A program made the translations under genes and the position numbers. The notes beneath the pieces are model-generated. The model saw only the letters and a program-made list of their open reading frames with translations. It was not told the DNA's origin and did no database searches. From the NCBI GenBank assembly GCA_965242775.1, contig CBDETI010000018.1:1-64000 (forward strand): a stretch of 64,000 nucleotides of DNA, given 5' to 3'. The DNA is from JAWPMT01 sp965242775. GTDB taxonomy: Bacteria > Bacteroidota > Bacteroidia > Cytophagales > Cyclobacteriaceae. Positions 18,311-26,390 of this stretch are shown here, piece after piece (the stretch's first letter is position 1; every line of letters begins with the position of its first letter).

Positions 18311-19411
18311 ATGAAATACAAATACTTGCTACTTACGCTGGTCAATCTTTGCATGGCGAACATGACCAATGCCCAATTCCACACTTTAAAACTTCCCAGG
18401 CCAAGTGTCAAAGTCCTGGAAACTCAGGAGTTGGGGGTGACCGACATTGCCATAGATTATTCCAGCCCAGCTGTTCGAGGACGAGATGTCTGGAACACCA
18501 TTGTTAATGGGTCGGATCCTAATCTTGCATGGCGTGCCGGTGCCAATATGAATACACGGATTTCTTTTAGCACTGATGTGACCATCAATGGGCAGTCATT
18601 AAAGGCCGGCTCCTATGGAATACATGTAGAGGTACAAGACAATGTCTATACTTTGCTGCTAGCCGACCAAGACAACCTCTGGGGTAGTTATTACCTGGAT
18701 CGGGAAAAACACCTGGCTTTGAAAGTGCCCGTTGAAAGCGAGGCATGTGCTTTCTCAGAGCAACTCGACTATGAATTTGTAGATCGAACAGATAGTACAG
18801 TCGTCGTAGCACTTGAATGGGCAGACAAGAGAATTCCATTCACCGTGGGCGTCGATTTGAATGAAACGGTTGTATCCAGCTTACGCTATGAACTATTAGG
18901 CATCAATACTTATAGGTGGGAGGCGTGGAACGATGCTGCACAATGGTGCCTCAATCATAATACAAATCTGAAAGAGGCTTTGGTTTGGGCCGATCGATCT
19001 ATCAATGGTGGTTACAATGGGTTCGCCGCTAATAAGAATGTGACAAATATGACAACCAAAGTTCAACTGCTAAGTAAGCTGAACAGGGATGAAGAATTCA
19101 ATAATGCATTGGCCGAGCTCACTTCTATGGAGATGAGCCCAATCGAAGCAAATTCTCTAACAGGTTTCTTGCTCCGAAATGGCAAGGCAGACTTTGCCCT
19201 TGCCGCCCTGGATACCTTGTTGACCAAATTTGAAGATGTGTGGTACCTGAAACTAAATCGTGCGATTGCCAATTATTTTGAAGGTAACTCAAGACAATCT
19301 TTGGATGAATTGCAAGTGGTGAAAACGCTGGCGCCCGAGGGTTTTCAGCAAAGGCTAGGTGAGATCATTTCAGAGGTGACAAGGGGTACCTATAAAATAC
19401 CTGGTACATGA
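18311..19411 (+). CDS. DUF2911-domain secreted protein
   Basis: Secreted protein of 366 residues. I start it at the ATG 18311 because MKYKYLLLTLVNLCMANMTNAQ is a good signal peptide; the longer frame from 18197 is basic and implausible. The DUF2911 domain (about residues 25-175) is recognised by VTDIAIDYSSPAVRGRDVW, WRAGANMNTRISFSTDV and AGSYGIHVEVQDN, the usual order in this Bacteroidota/Acidobacteriota family of unknown function. The C-terminal 160 residues are helical repeats resembling TPRs (WEAWNDAAQWCLNHNTNLKEALVWADRSI and after), also common in the family. It is flanked by genes on the opposite strand and so is a single-gene transcript. Confidence 0.82.
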   Translation: MKYKYLLLTLVNLCMANMTNAQFHTLKLPRPSVKVLETQELGVTDIAIDYSSPAVRGRDVWNTIVNGSDPNLAWRAGANMNTRISFSTDVTINGQSLKAGSYGIHVEVQDNVYTLLLADQDNLWGSYYLDREKHLALKVPVESEACAFSEQLDYEFVDRTDSTVVVALEWADKRIPFTVGVDLNETVVSSLRYELLGINTYRWEAWNDAAQWCLNHNTNLKEALVWADRSINGGYNGFAANKNVTNMTTKVQLLSKLNRDEEFNNALAELTSMEMSPIEANSLTGFLLRNGKADFALAALDTLLTKFEDVWYLKLNRAIANYFEGNSRQSLDELQVVKTLAPEGFQQRLGEIISEVTRGTYKIPGT

Positions 19412-19448
19412 TTTTAGTAAGGTTCAACTTGTCAACATTCCTCGTTCA

Positions 19449-20420
19449 TTAGGCCGATAATAGCGCCGCTTTTTTTTGATACTCTTTTGGCGTTTGACCC
19501 GTATATTTTTTGAATGCCACGTAAAAGGCGGAAGGGGAAGCAAACCCAACTTCATACGCTAAGGATTCGATTTTTAAATGTTCCTTTTTCGGGTCAAGGA
19601 GCATTTGCTTCACTCGCTCAACTCTGAATTGATTCAGCGTTTCAGGAAACGTTCGGCCATAGAGTTGTTTCACACACCGAGTGACCAGGTATGCCGGTAG
19701 ATGAAGTTCTGTAGCGAACGTTTGCAAATTCATACCAGGTTCCTTGAATAGTTGCTGATTTTCTAATGCCTCTTTTACTTGATTGACCTTGTCGTCAGGC
19801 GGCGTGGCGGATAGTTGTCTTGGCATTAGGCCATTTTGAAAAGATTGAAGAAAGATCCAATAAAGGAAGGACGAGGCAATGATTGAACCCCAGGCATAGG
19901 CCATCATGGTGTCAACCTGGTGTTGAAATGCAAAAGCAAACCAAACCCCGGAAGTCATTAGTAAGACTTGCCGATTCCAATTCTTTTGTACATGCTCTTC
20001 AGCGTTCATATGAAAGTACCAGGAAAATATCAGGTAGATCATTAAAATGACCGTGGACAGTTCATAGAGAATCGTCTCCCAGGGACTCGGTGAAACGATG
20101 TAGCAAGCGATGGTGCCGACAATCGGTATAATAAAATGCCAGTAGCCTCCTAAGCTCCTCGTGCGTTTCCGCTGCATCATGAAGAGGGTGCACGGACCGA
20201 TTGATGAAAGCCCAAGAAAGCCCAAGGCCAGCCCCAGCGGAGCCATATCATTCAGTATAAAGTAGAAAATAGACTTACCGAGCCGCAAGGAGATGGACAA
20301 TAGAATTATGCCAAACCATAAGTATTGTAATCCTTCTTTTCTCTTAATGGCAAGAAAAAAAATAGACAGGAAAAGTGCGATGGCTACTGCAGCACCAGCC
20401 ATTACACCAAATAGACCCAT
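19449..20420 (-). CDS. AraC-type regulator with membrane N-terminus (module A)
   Basis: Transcription regulator with about six or seven hydrophobic segments in residues 5-215 and an AraC/XylS double helix-turn-helix in the last 100 residues. The helix EKLGLNLQTFATELHLPAYLVTRCVKQL-like segment is visible, as is the second helix LKIESLAYEVGFASPSAFYVAFKKYTGQTPKEYQK, a textbook AraC ending. The membrane part is the 7TM-type sensor seen in many Bacteroidota AraC proteins. I use the ATG at 20420 (MGLFGVMAGAAV); the frame also allows TTG at 20453. Downstream of the NTF2-like gene at 20623 and on the same strand, it is one of two AraC/NTF2 modules in a row. Confidence 0.85.
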   Translation of the reverse strand: MGLFGVMAGAAVAIALFLSIFFLAIKRKEGLQYLWFGIILLSISLRLGKSIFYFILNDMAPLGLALGFLGLSSIGPCTLFMMQRKRTRSLGGYWHFIIPIVGTIACYIVSPSPWETILYELSTVILMIYLIFSWYFHMNAEEHVQKNWNRQVLLMTSGVWFAFAFQHQVDTMMAYAWGSIIASSFLYWIFLQSFQNGLMPRQLSATPPDDKVNQVKEALENQQLFKEPGMNLQTFATELHLPAYLVTRCVKQLYGRTFPETLNQFRVERVKQMLLDPKKEHLKIESLAYEVGFASPSAFYVAFKKYTGQTPKEYQKKAALLSA

Positions 20421-20568
20421 GGTATTCACAATACTCTTTACGAAGTGGCCCAAGTATTAGTTAGCGGTGTGGTAACAAAGGTCACCACCTTCTTTGACCG
20501 GGAAGAAATAAGTTCAATATTGGCTTCTGTACCCCCAGTCCAAATTGGGGGGAAAGGGCAAAATAGAA

Positions 20569-20594
20569 GGAAGGATGACAATCCGCATCCTTCC
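20569..20594 (-). terminator. Hairpin terminator candidate after NTF2-like gene A
   Basis: A perfect nine-base inverted repeat (GGAAGGATG at 20569-20577, CATCCTTCC at 20586-20594) lies 28 bases beyond the stop of the NTF2-like gene on the minus strand, followed on that strand by a T-rich stretch (TTCTATTTTG). A second, smaller hairpin (CCCCCA/TGGGGG at 20532-20551) follows. Confidence 0.5.
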
Positions 20595-20622
20595 AATTAC
20601 CGCAACTTCAACCCAATCGAAA

Positions 20623-21069
20623 TCAGGACCCCTCATCCGGTGAATCACGGTTGTAAGTATCTATTATGAGTTTATAACCATCTTTCTCCTTTCTCCAAAC
20701 ATTCACGTACTTGAATTTGAAAGGCACGATTTTTTCCTGGACCTTGATCTGTGATTTTCCAAAACCAGTTTCATAAATCAATTTCGGGTTTCCTTCTGCT
20801 GAAACGGTTGTCATTTCGAACCCGACAATGTCCAAATTGAAAGTGGCGGCCCAGTAGGCTCTAATTGCCTCCAGTCCTACCAGCATGCCATTATTGTCAG
20901 GCAAATACCTGGAATCCTCGGCGTACAGACCCATGATCTTATCAAGATCTTTCGCGGGGACATATTCCTCAAACTGATTGCCAAGTTCTTCCACGATTGC
21001 CATTAATTTATCCTGACCATTGCACAAGTAAGACCCAGCTAACATAAGTGCTAGTAACGTTTTTTTCAT
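20623..21069 (-). CDS. Secreted NTF2-like protein (SnoaL/DUF4440), module A
   Basis: A 148-residue secreted protein: signal peptide MKKTLLALMLAGSYLCNG (1-18), then an NTF2-like domain with EELGNQFEEYVPAKDLDKIMGLYAEDSRYLPDNNGMLVGLEAIRAYW (about 27-73), the start typical of SgcJ/EcaC-type proteins, and the closing YVNVWRKEKDGYKLIIDTYN. It lies upstream of the AraC-type regulator at 19449 on the same strand and is separated from it by a hairpin. A protein with nearly the same domain precedes the second AraC gene (22563-23027), so the arrangement is duplicated. No catalytic residue is evident; a binding or small-molecule-modifying role is only possible. Confidence 0.82.
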   Translation of the reverse strand: MKKTLLALMLAGSYLCNGQDKLMAIVEELGNQFEEYVPAKDLDKIMGLYAEDSRYLPDNNGMLVGLEAIRAYWAATFNLDIVGFEMTTVSAEGNPKLIYETGFGKSQIKVQEKIVPFKFKYVNVWRKEKDGYKLIIDTYNRDSPDEGS

Positions 21070-21167
21070 ATGTTATGTGTTTGAAATCTGTTTGGTAAGG
21101 ATACGAGATCAATTCTGCGTCGAACGCATTTTAACAAGGTGTGAAGTCCAGAATCCGGACTTTGGAC

Positions 21168-22271
21168 TTATTGTCTTCCGGCCAGGGGCAATTGAGCAGA
21201 GTTGAAAAATTGCTTTGGTGTGCAATTTTCGAACTTCTTAAACGTGGAGTGAAAAGACGACTTAGAAGAAAATCCACATTCCTCTGCAACAGCGGCAAGG
21301 GTGTACTTTTGGTATCCACTAAGAACTCTTTGCTTGAATGCCTCTACGCGGTGTAGGTTTATAAAATTGGTATAGTTCCCTCCGAAATATTCGTTGATAA
21401 CCTGTGAGAGCACCTTGCTACTAGTTCCCACCTGATTAGCCAATTCTAAAATTGTAAGCGCTGGATTTTCGTAAGGCTTATTATCTTTCATATGCTTCTG
21501 AAGCCTATGCCAGATGAGTTGTCCATCTTTTCTTGAAAGATTCGAATTGAGATACTTTTCGGTGGTTGATGCAGGCGCGAATAGCTGAGGGTATTTCAGG
21601 GCGAAGAACACAAGCAGATAAACCATCCCGAAAAACACCAAATTGAGTATTGGCACAGATAGATGAGTGGAAATAGGATTGGGCCAAAAGAAGCCTAGAA
21701 TCTGAACTCCCATGAGTAGATCCACGAGGAAGATACCCAATACGAAAAGAAGGGTCATTCGTAGAATCGGTCCCGGTTTGCTGACTGATTGGCCAAATTT
21801 CTTCAAATGGAGAAAAGCCAGAAAAGCGTAGGTCGAACCATGGATGATCTTCATGCCTTGAATCATTAGTATTGAGAGTGCATTCTGACTGGCAGTACCG
21901 TCCACGATGGCCATTTTCTCATGAGGCCCCATCGTGAATAGCGAGAAGCCCGCTATGAAGCTATATAAGACAAAAGGTAGAAAATGCCAGCTGTCTCGCG
22001 CTACAAGTTTTTGTTTGGAGCCAGTTATGAGATGCACATACAGGTACAAAACCGGACCGCAGGCATAAGGTGTTGATTCATCCAGACCCAGCAGGAAGAT
22101 ATATTGCCTGATCAATCCGCTTTCAAATAGGTAGCTGTGAAATAGCGTTAAACAAACCAATATTAGCCATGCAATCAATAAGAAATTTCGCTGATATTCT
22201 TGTCCCTGATGCAGTAAAAAGGCTATGAATAGCAAGCCCTGCAAAATGGCTAGTAAGTAGACCGTATCCAT
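21168..22271 (-). CDS. AraC-type regulator with membrane N-terminus (module B)
   Basis: A 367-residue regulator of the same architecture as the one at 19449: about seven hydrophobic segments up to residue 230 and a C-terminal AraC domain. That domain contains NPALTILELANQVGTSSKVLSQVINEYFGGNYTNFINLHRVEAFKQ and AAVAEECGFSSKSSFHSTFKKFENCTPKQF. Helix 2 of the second HTH (CGFSSKSSFHSTFKK) is textbook. The N-terminal block begins MDTVYLLAILQGLLFIAFLLHQG. The gene lies between two NTF2-like genes on the same strand. The effector is unknown; the membrane part suggests a signal in or across the membrane. Confidence 0.85.
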   Translation of the reverse strand: MDTVYLLAILQGLLFIAFLLHQGQEYQRNFLLIAWLILVCLTLFHSYLFESGLIRQYIFLLGLDESTPYACGPVLYLYVHLITGSKQKLVARDSWHFLPFVLYSFIAGFSLFTMGPHEKMAIVDGTASQNALSILMIQGMKIIHGSTYAFLAFLHLKKFGQSVSKPGPILRMTLLFVLGIFLVDLLMGVQILGFFWPNPISTHLSVPILNLVFFGMVYLLVFFALKYPQLFAPASTTEKYLNSNLSRKDGQLIWHRLQKHMKDNKPYENPALTILELANQVGTSSKVLSQVINEYFGGNYTNFINLHRVEAFKQRVLSGYQKYTLAAVAEECGFSSKSSFHSTFKKFENCTPKQFFNSAQLPLAGRQ

Positions 22272-22416
22272 TATTCAAGCAGTACGTCTGTTTCGATCCA
22301 AGGTTTGCAATATCTTGAAAGCTAGCAATTTGACTATTTGTATGGAGGTTTTGTGTGCTTTCATGCTCACAGGGTCAGACTTCAAAAAATATAATCATCA
22401 TCGGGAACAAGGACCT

Positions 22417-22443
22417 AAAAAAACCACCTTCTGAAAAGGTGGC
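22417..22443 (-). terminator. Intrinsic terminator after NTF2-like gene B
   Basis: Arms CCACCTT (22424-22430) and AAGGTGG (22436-22442) pair perfectly around a five-base loop; read on the minus strand the stem is followed by seven T residues. It lies 120 bases downstream of the gene ending at 22563 and before the start of the AraC-B gene. A GGGGCA/TGCCCC hairpin stands at 22492-22508. Confidence 0.65.
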
Positions 22444-22562
22444 TTTCTCAATCTAAACTCCATGAATTATAAAGGAACTACGTTCCGCAAATGGGGCATA
22501 CTGCCCCACGATTTTTGCCTTGCGGTTTTTCTCGGTTATTTATCCGATGGGTCAGTTCGAAA

Positions 22563-23027
22563 TCAGTCTTCGAACAGCTGATTGTAGATGGCCCTGTGAA
22601 TTTTGTAAGTGCCATCGCGTTGCTTTCTCCAGAGGTTCAGGTACTTGAAGTTTGCAGTAATTGTGTCACCATTGAAATCGATTCGGGCGGTAGTTTTGCC
22701 GACTTCAGAAATTAATTCCTCCGTACCTGATACCTCCACGGTTTCTAATTCAAAGCGAAGTATATTCATTGCCAGCGTTCTGTTCCATCCTGTTCTGATG
22801 GCCTGTTTCCCTTTCAATATTTTATTTTGTACTGGCATGTAGATTGCATCCTCCTCATACATACTCATGATAGTTTCTATATTTTTTGCGGGCACCGCTC
22901 TTTCATAATCGCGTTGCAGTGATTCTACCAACACCTTGGCAGCAGTGATATCCAACACTGATGTAGATGTTCTACATGCGTGCAAGACGAGCCCTGTCAT
23001 TAGCAGAGCCATAGTCCTTTTGATCAT
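22563..23027 (-). CDS. NTF2-like lipoprotein (DUF4440), module B
   Basis: A 154-residue protein with a lipoprotein signal (MIKRTMALLMTGLVLHAC, lipobox LVLHAC with Cys at 18), so it is probably anchored to a membrane surface. The mature part is an NTF2-like domain: VESLQRDYERAVPAKNIETIMSMYEEDAIYMPVQNKILKGKQAIRTGW (about 34-81) and KYLNLWRKQRDGTYKIHRAIYNQLFED at the end. The phrases AVPAKNIETIM and KYLNLWRK are near copies of those in the secreted protein at 20623, so the two genes are paralogues. It is followed by a terminator and then the AraC-B gene on the same strand. Confidence 0.8.
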   Translation of the reverse strand: MIKRTMALLMTGLVLHACRTSTSVLDITAAKVLVESLQRDYERAVPAKNIETIMSMYEEDAIYMPVQNKILKGKQAIRTGWNRTLAMNILRFELETVEVSGTEELISEVGKTTARIDFNGDTITANFKYLNLWRKQRDGTYKIHRAIYNQLFED

Positions 23028-23266
23028 TTCGTATTTGACTTTGATTATGCTGTCGCAATACTAACGGCTGGCTGTAGTCACCTCTAGGAAATGGCAGTCA
23101 GAAAAATCCAGTATCAGGAATCTGTACTTTTTACTGAGTTGGAAATCGAGACATGAGCCCTTCTCACCATTTTTTTGTAGCGACAGGGGTATTCGGCAAT
23201 CCTGCGAAAGCACAGACAATAGCTGGTCCTAAAAAGAGGAATTTGTAAACACTACACACTACAAGC

Positions 23267-24205
23267 ATGAGAAAAAGCGTGATGAGAAAATGTATTTTGA
23301 TATATATGATCAATGGTTTGTTGATCGTGGGTTTTTGCGGTTCTGGCAGAGCGCAAGCTGAGCCAAACCCTTGTTTCATCTTTAGAAATCAACAATTTCA
23401 AAAGAGCAAAATGGTCCCTTCGGAAGAGTTGGTTGAACTGGAGCATGTTTATGGACAATTTGAAGCCCATGTCAGAAAAAAGGATATTGAAGGGTTAGAC
23501 GAAATTATGTTTCACTCTTCCATACCCTTGTTCATTGCTGGCAAGGAGTTCAATCGAATAAAGGAGATAGGTTTAAATGGGTACTCTTTCCGAAGGTCGG
23601 TTAAGAATACCAAGGGACTTGAGCTGAGAATTAGCAATACTGATTTCAGGATACTAAATGGTGTTGCCTCGTCTTGGGCCGAATACACGGAAGTGGTCAA
23701 CGGCAATGTCCGTGCGACAGGGATCGATTTGTTTTTTTATGTAAATACGACGCGGGGATGGAAGTTGGCGGTTACCAATAATACCTACTTGCTACCTGAT
23801 GACGATACGGATTATGCGGCGACCTTGCCACTATCAGCTACTCCGGAGGATGTTTTGATCAACTTGGTTGATGCTTTCAACGAAAAAGATAAGCCTGGCT
23901 GGTTAAGAAATTTTAAAAAGAATGCAACGCTTCTGGTTCTCGACTCGCATGAAGTTGAGGCGTTTTCTCCTGGTATTCATGGGGCTGTAAGGTTCTTAGA
24001 ATGTGCTTCTTCCGAAATGCCCGGATCTGTTTTAGCCGTTGAAAATGTAAAGAGTGAAATACAGGACCAATACTTGTCACTGATAGTTGGGGATTACTCG
24101 GTGAGTGGAGTGAATGATATTGTGAACACGGGGCAATTGATGCTGACTTTGATTGGTACTCCTCGAAGTGGATGGAAGGTTTCGGCGGCCGCTTTTACCA
24201 ATTGA
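23267..24205 (+). CDS. Secreted double NTF2-like protein, 312 aa
   Basis: Secreted protein with an N-terminal signal peptide (residues about 6-29, IYMINGLLIVGFCGSGRA) and two NTF2-like domains in a row. The first covers about residues 50-185 and starts LEHVYGQFEAHVRKKDIEGLDEIMFHSSIPLFIAG. The second covers about 195-310 and starts LINLVDAFNEKDKPGWLRNFKKNATLLVL. Both keep the helix-plus-sheet order of NTF2 folds, but no obvious active-site residues. The neighbours on the opposite strand also encode NTF2-like proteins, so this may be a related duplication. Start ATG 23267; an ATG at 23282 is possible. Function unknown. Confidence 0.7.
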   Translation: MRKSVMRKCILIYMINGLLIVGFCGSGRAQAEPNPCFIFRNQQFQKSKMVPSEELVELEHVYGQFEAHVRKKDIEGLDEIMFHSSIPLFIAGKEFNRIKEIGLNGYSFRRSVKNTKGLELRISNTDFRILNGVASSWAEYTEVVNGNVRATGIDLFFYVNTTRGWKLAVTNNTYLLPDDDTDYAATLPLSATPEDVLINLVDAFNEKDKPGWLRNFKKNATLLVLDSHEVEAFSPGIHGAVRFLECASSEMPGSVLAVENVKSEIQDQYLSLIVGDYSVSGVNDIVNTGQLMLTLIGTPRSGWKVSAAAFTN

Positions 24206-24259
24206 AAGACATGAAGGTACTATGATTGATTTTACGGAATGAATAAAGATTTTTGAAAC

Positions 24260-24910
24260 ATGATGATGAGAACGATTTTTGAGTTGGTTGTATTTCTGGC
24301 TATTGTGATAGCGGATGCTTTTGGCTTTGTACCCATCACTCAAACCATTTTCTTGCTCCCTTTTATTTGGATATCCTTAAGAAGCCAGGGCCAGAGATGG
24401 GCTGAGATTGGTTTTAAAATCCCTAAAAATTTTGGAAAGTACGTTCTCCAAGGTTCAGTGTTTGGAATAGGGTTGGAGTTAGTAGCAGTTTATGGTACTA
24501 CACCACTGATTAGTAGCCTCTTTGGAGTAGAACCTGATTACTCTGCTTTCGATGATGTCCAGGGGAATTTGGTGGTCCTGCTTTTCTATGTAGCTCTCTC
24601 TTGGGCTCTGGGTGCTTTTGGTGAGGAAATATGCTTCAGGGGTTTTTTAATAAATCGGCTTATCGTTCTCACAGGAGACAAAAGAGCCGGGTGGGTAATC
24701 GCTCTGGTCGTATCCAGTACACTATTTGGCTATGGACATACTGAGCAGGGAATTTCCGGTTGGGTTCAGGAAGGCTTGAGCGGTTTGTGGTTGGGGATAC
24801 TGTTTCTCGCCTATGGCCGGAACCTGACCGTACCCATTGTGTCCCATGGTGTTTCCAATACGCTAGCTTTTGTGCTGATGTACTTCGGAAAGTATCCGGG
24901 AATGGGTTGA
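24260..24910 (+). CDS. CPBP-family intramembrane glutamic endopeptidase
   Basis: Multi-spanning membrane protein of 216 residues of the CAAX protease / bacteriocin-processing (CPBP, Abi) family. The diagnostic motif 1, EEICFRGFLINRL, stands at about residues 122-134 with the catalytic Glu pair and Arg. Motif 2 is GYGHTEQG (about 157-164), with the metal- or water-binding His. Motif 3 is the SHGVSN segment near 194-199, usually H-N. Such enzymes cleave within the membrane or after prenyl-type C-termini; substrates in bacteria are mostly unknown. It follows the NTF2-like gene on the same strand by 54 bases and ends the run before a 317-base gap. Confidence 0.88.
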   Translation: MMMRTIFELVVFLAIVIADAFGFVPITQTIFLLPFIWISLRSQGQRWAEIGFKIPKNFGKYVLQGSVFGIGLELVAVYGTTPLISSLFGVEPDYSAFDDVQGNLVVLLFYVALSWALGAFGEEICFRGFLINRLIVLTGDKRAGWVIALVVSSTLFGYGHTEQGISGWVQEGLSGLWLGILFLAYGRNLTVPIVSHGVSNTLAFVLMYFGKYPGMG

Positions 24911-25114
24911 TCAGGCCTGTTGGGGTTTGGCCGTCAGTTTAAATCGATCAGATGCTGAGGAGCAACCAATTTCATCTTAGACTGACATGGCTAAGGCCTA
25001 TAACTCATTTCTCCCTATCTTTACTTCAGAAGAGACGACCTCCGTTGAGTCTTCAACGACCACTGATTTTCTAACTTAAGGAAGAAATCGAGAAAACTGG
25101 TGGTGTCTCTTGCG

Positions 25115-25163
25115 GACCTCCGCATACCTTAAATAATCAAGAAAGGTGTGCGGAGGTCTTTTT
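25115..25163 (+). terminator. Strong hairpin terminator in the leader of the aminotransferase gene
   Basis: Arms GACCTCCGCATACCTT (25115-25130) and AAGGTGTGCGGAGGTC (25143-25158) pair with one U-G wobble around a loop, followed by TTTTT. It lies 205 bases after the protease gene and 65 bases ahead of the aminotransferase ATG at 25228. Its arm sequence GACCTCCG also occurs at 25037-25044, so the 3' arm could pair with that copy instead, as in a terminator/anti-terminator switch. I see no coding region in the 317-base gap; a GTTGA/TCAAC hairpin sits near 25044-25057. Confidence 0.7.
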
Positions 25164-25227
25164 GTTTGTGGCAATGCACAGAAATGTTGGCCAGCACTTA
25201 TGAACTAAAAAAAGAAATGAGAAGAGT

Positions 25228-26346
25228 ATGAACATTCCAATTTTTGAGCTGGAACGTATCCAGTCGCTATTTGAAAACACCGTGGATTTCAACCTTACCG
25301 AAAGTGGATTTCACCCATATACGCTCTCGGAGTTCCTGGAGCCCCACCAACTCACTGAACTCACCGACATGGTGCTGAGCTATGGACAAACCAATGGTTC
25401 CATCCCTCTTCGCAAGCGCATTAGTGATCTTTATTCAGATATCGACCAGGAAAATGTCCTGGTTACCAATGGCTCTTCGGAAGCCAACTTTGTGGCATGT
25501 CATACACTATTGCAGCGAGGAGACGAAGTGGTGGTCATGGTCCCCAATTACATGCAGATATGGGGAATTGCGAAGGAGATGGGCTGCGAGGTGAAAGTTT
25601 TCCATCTGAGAGAAGAGAATAATTGGGCACCGGACCTGGAGGAGTTGCGGTCGTCGGTTACCAAAAAAACCAAAATGATTGCTATTTGCAATCCCAATAA
25701 CCCGACAGGGTACATCCTGACGATGGAAGAGATGAAAGAAATCGTCGAGATCGCTCGTAGTGTAGATGCATGGGTTTATTCGGATGAAGTATACCGTGGG
25801 GCAGAGCTTGATGGAAATATGACCCCCAGTTTTGTCGGGACGTATGACAAAGTCATGGTGAACGGGGGTCTGTCCAAAGCTTATGCGCTACCTGGCCTGC
25901 GACTGGGCTGGTTGGTAGGTCCTGCGGAATTGATCAATTCCAGCTGGGCTTATCACGATTATACTTCCATTACAGCAGGTATCCTGAGCCATTATGTAGG
26001 CGAAATTGCCTTGCGACCTGAGAAGAGAACCCAAATTTTCAAGCGAAACCGCGTAATGCTCAATGAAAACCTGACGGCAGTAGGGGAGTGGTTGGATAGT
26101 TATGGTGAACTGTTTCAGTACATCCCCCCAAAGGGAGGAGGGATGTTGTTTGTCAGATACCACCTGGATATCAATTCGACCGATCTTGCTGACTGGCTGA
26201 GGGAAGAAAAAAGTGTTTTTATCCTTCCCGGCGATTGCTACGGCATGGATAAGTTTTTCAGAGTTGGGATTGGCGAGCGTAAAGACTACCTTCTTTCCGG
26301 ACTCGATCGGATTAAAGACGCCTTGAAAGCACGTTTCAATGTTTAA
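25228..26346 (+). CDS. PLP-dependent aminotransferase class I/II
   Basis: Fold-type I aminotransferase of 372 residues. NPNNPTGY near residues 155-162 is the class signature, SDEVYRG (near 184-190) holds the Asp that pairs with the PLP nitrogen, and SKAYALPGLRLGW (near 214-226) carries the Schiff-base lysine and phosphate-binding arginine. The start MNIPIFELERIQSLFEN is typical of a subgroup near capreomycidine-synthase-like enzymes, but substrate cannot be fixed by sequence alone. It is followed after 44 bases by an ornithine-cyclodeaminase-family gene on the same strand, pointing to amino-acid or imino-acid metabolism. A hairpin terminator in its leader suggests conditional transcription. 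Confidence 0.87.
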   Translation: MNIPIFELERIQSLFENTVDFNLTESGFHPYTLSEFLEPHQLTELTDMVLSYGQTNGSIPLRKRISDLYSDIDQENVLVTNGSSEANFVACHTLLQRGDEVVVMVPNYMQIWGIAKEMGCEVKVFHLREENNWAPDLEELRSSVTKKTKMIAICNPNNPTGYILTMEEMKEIVEIARSVDAWVYSDEVYRGAELDGNMTPSFVGTYDKVMVNGGLSKAYALPGLRLGWLVGPAELINSSWAYHDYTSITAGILSHYVGEIALRPEKRTQIFKRNRVMLNENLTAVGEWLDSYGELFQYIPPKGGGMLFVRYHLDINSTDLADWLREEKSVFILPGDCYGMDKFFRVGIGERKDYLLSGLDRIKDALKARFNV

Positions 26347-26390
26347 AGGATAGCTTGCGAACATTTGCAATTCGATTAACCTTAGCATAA

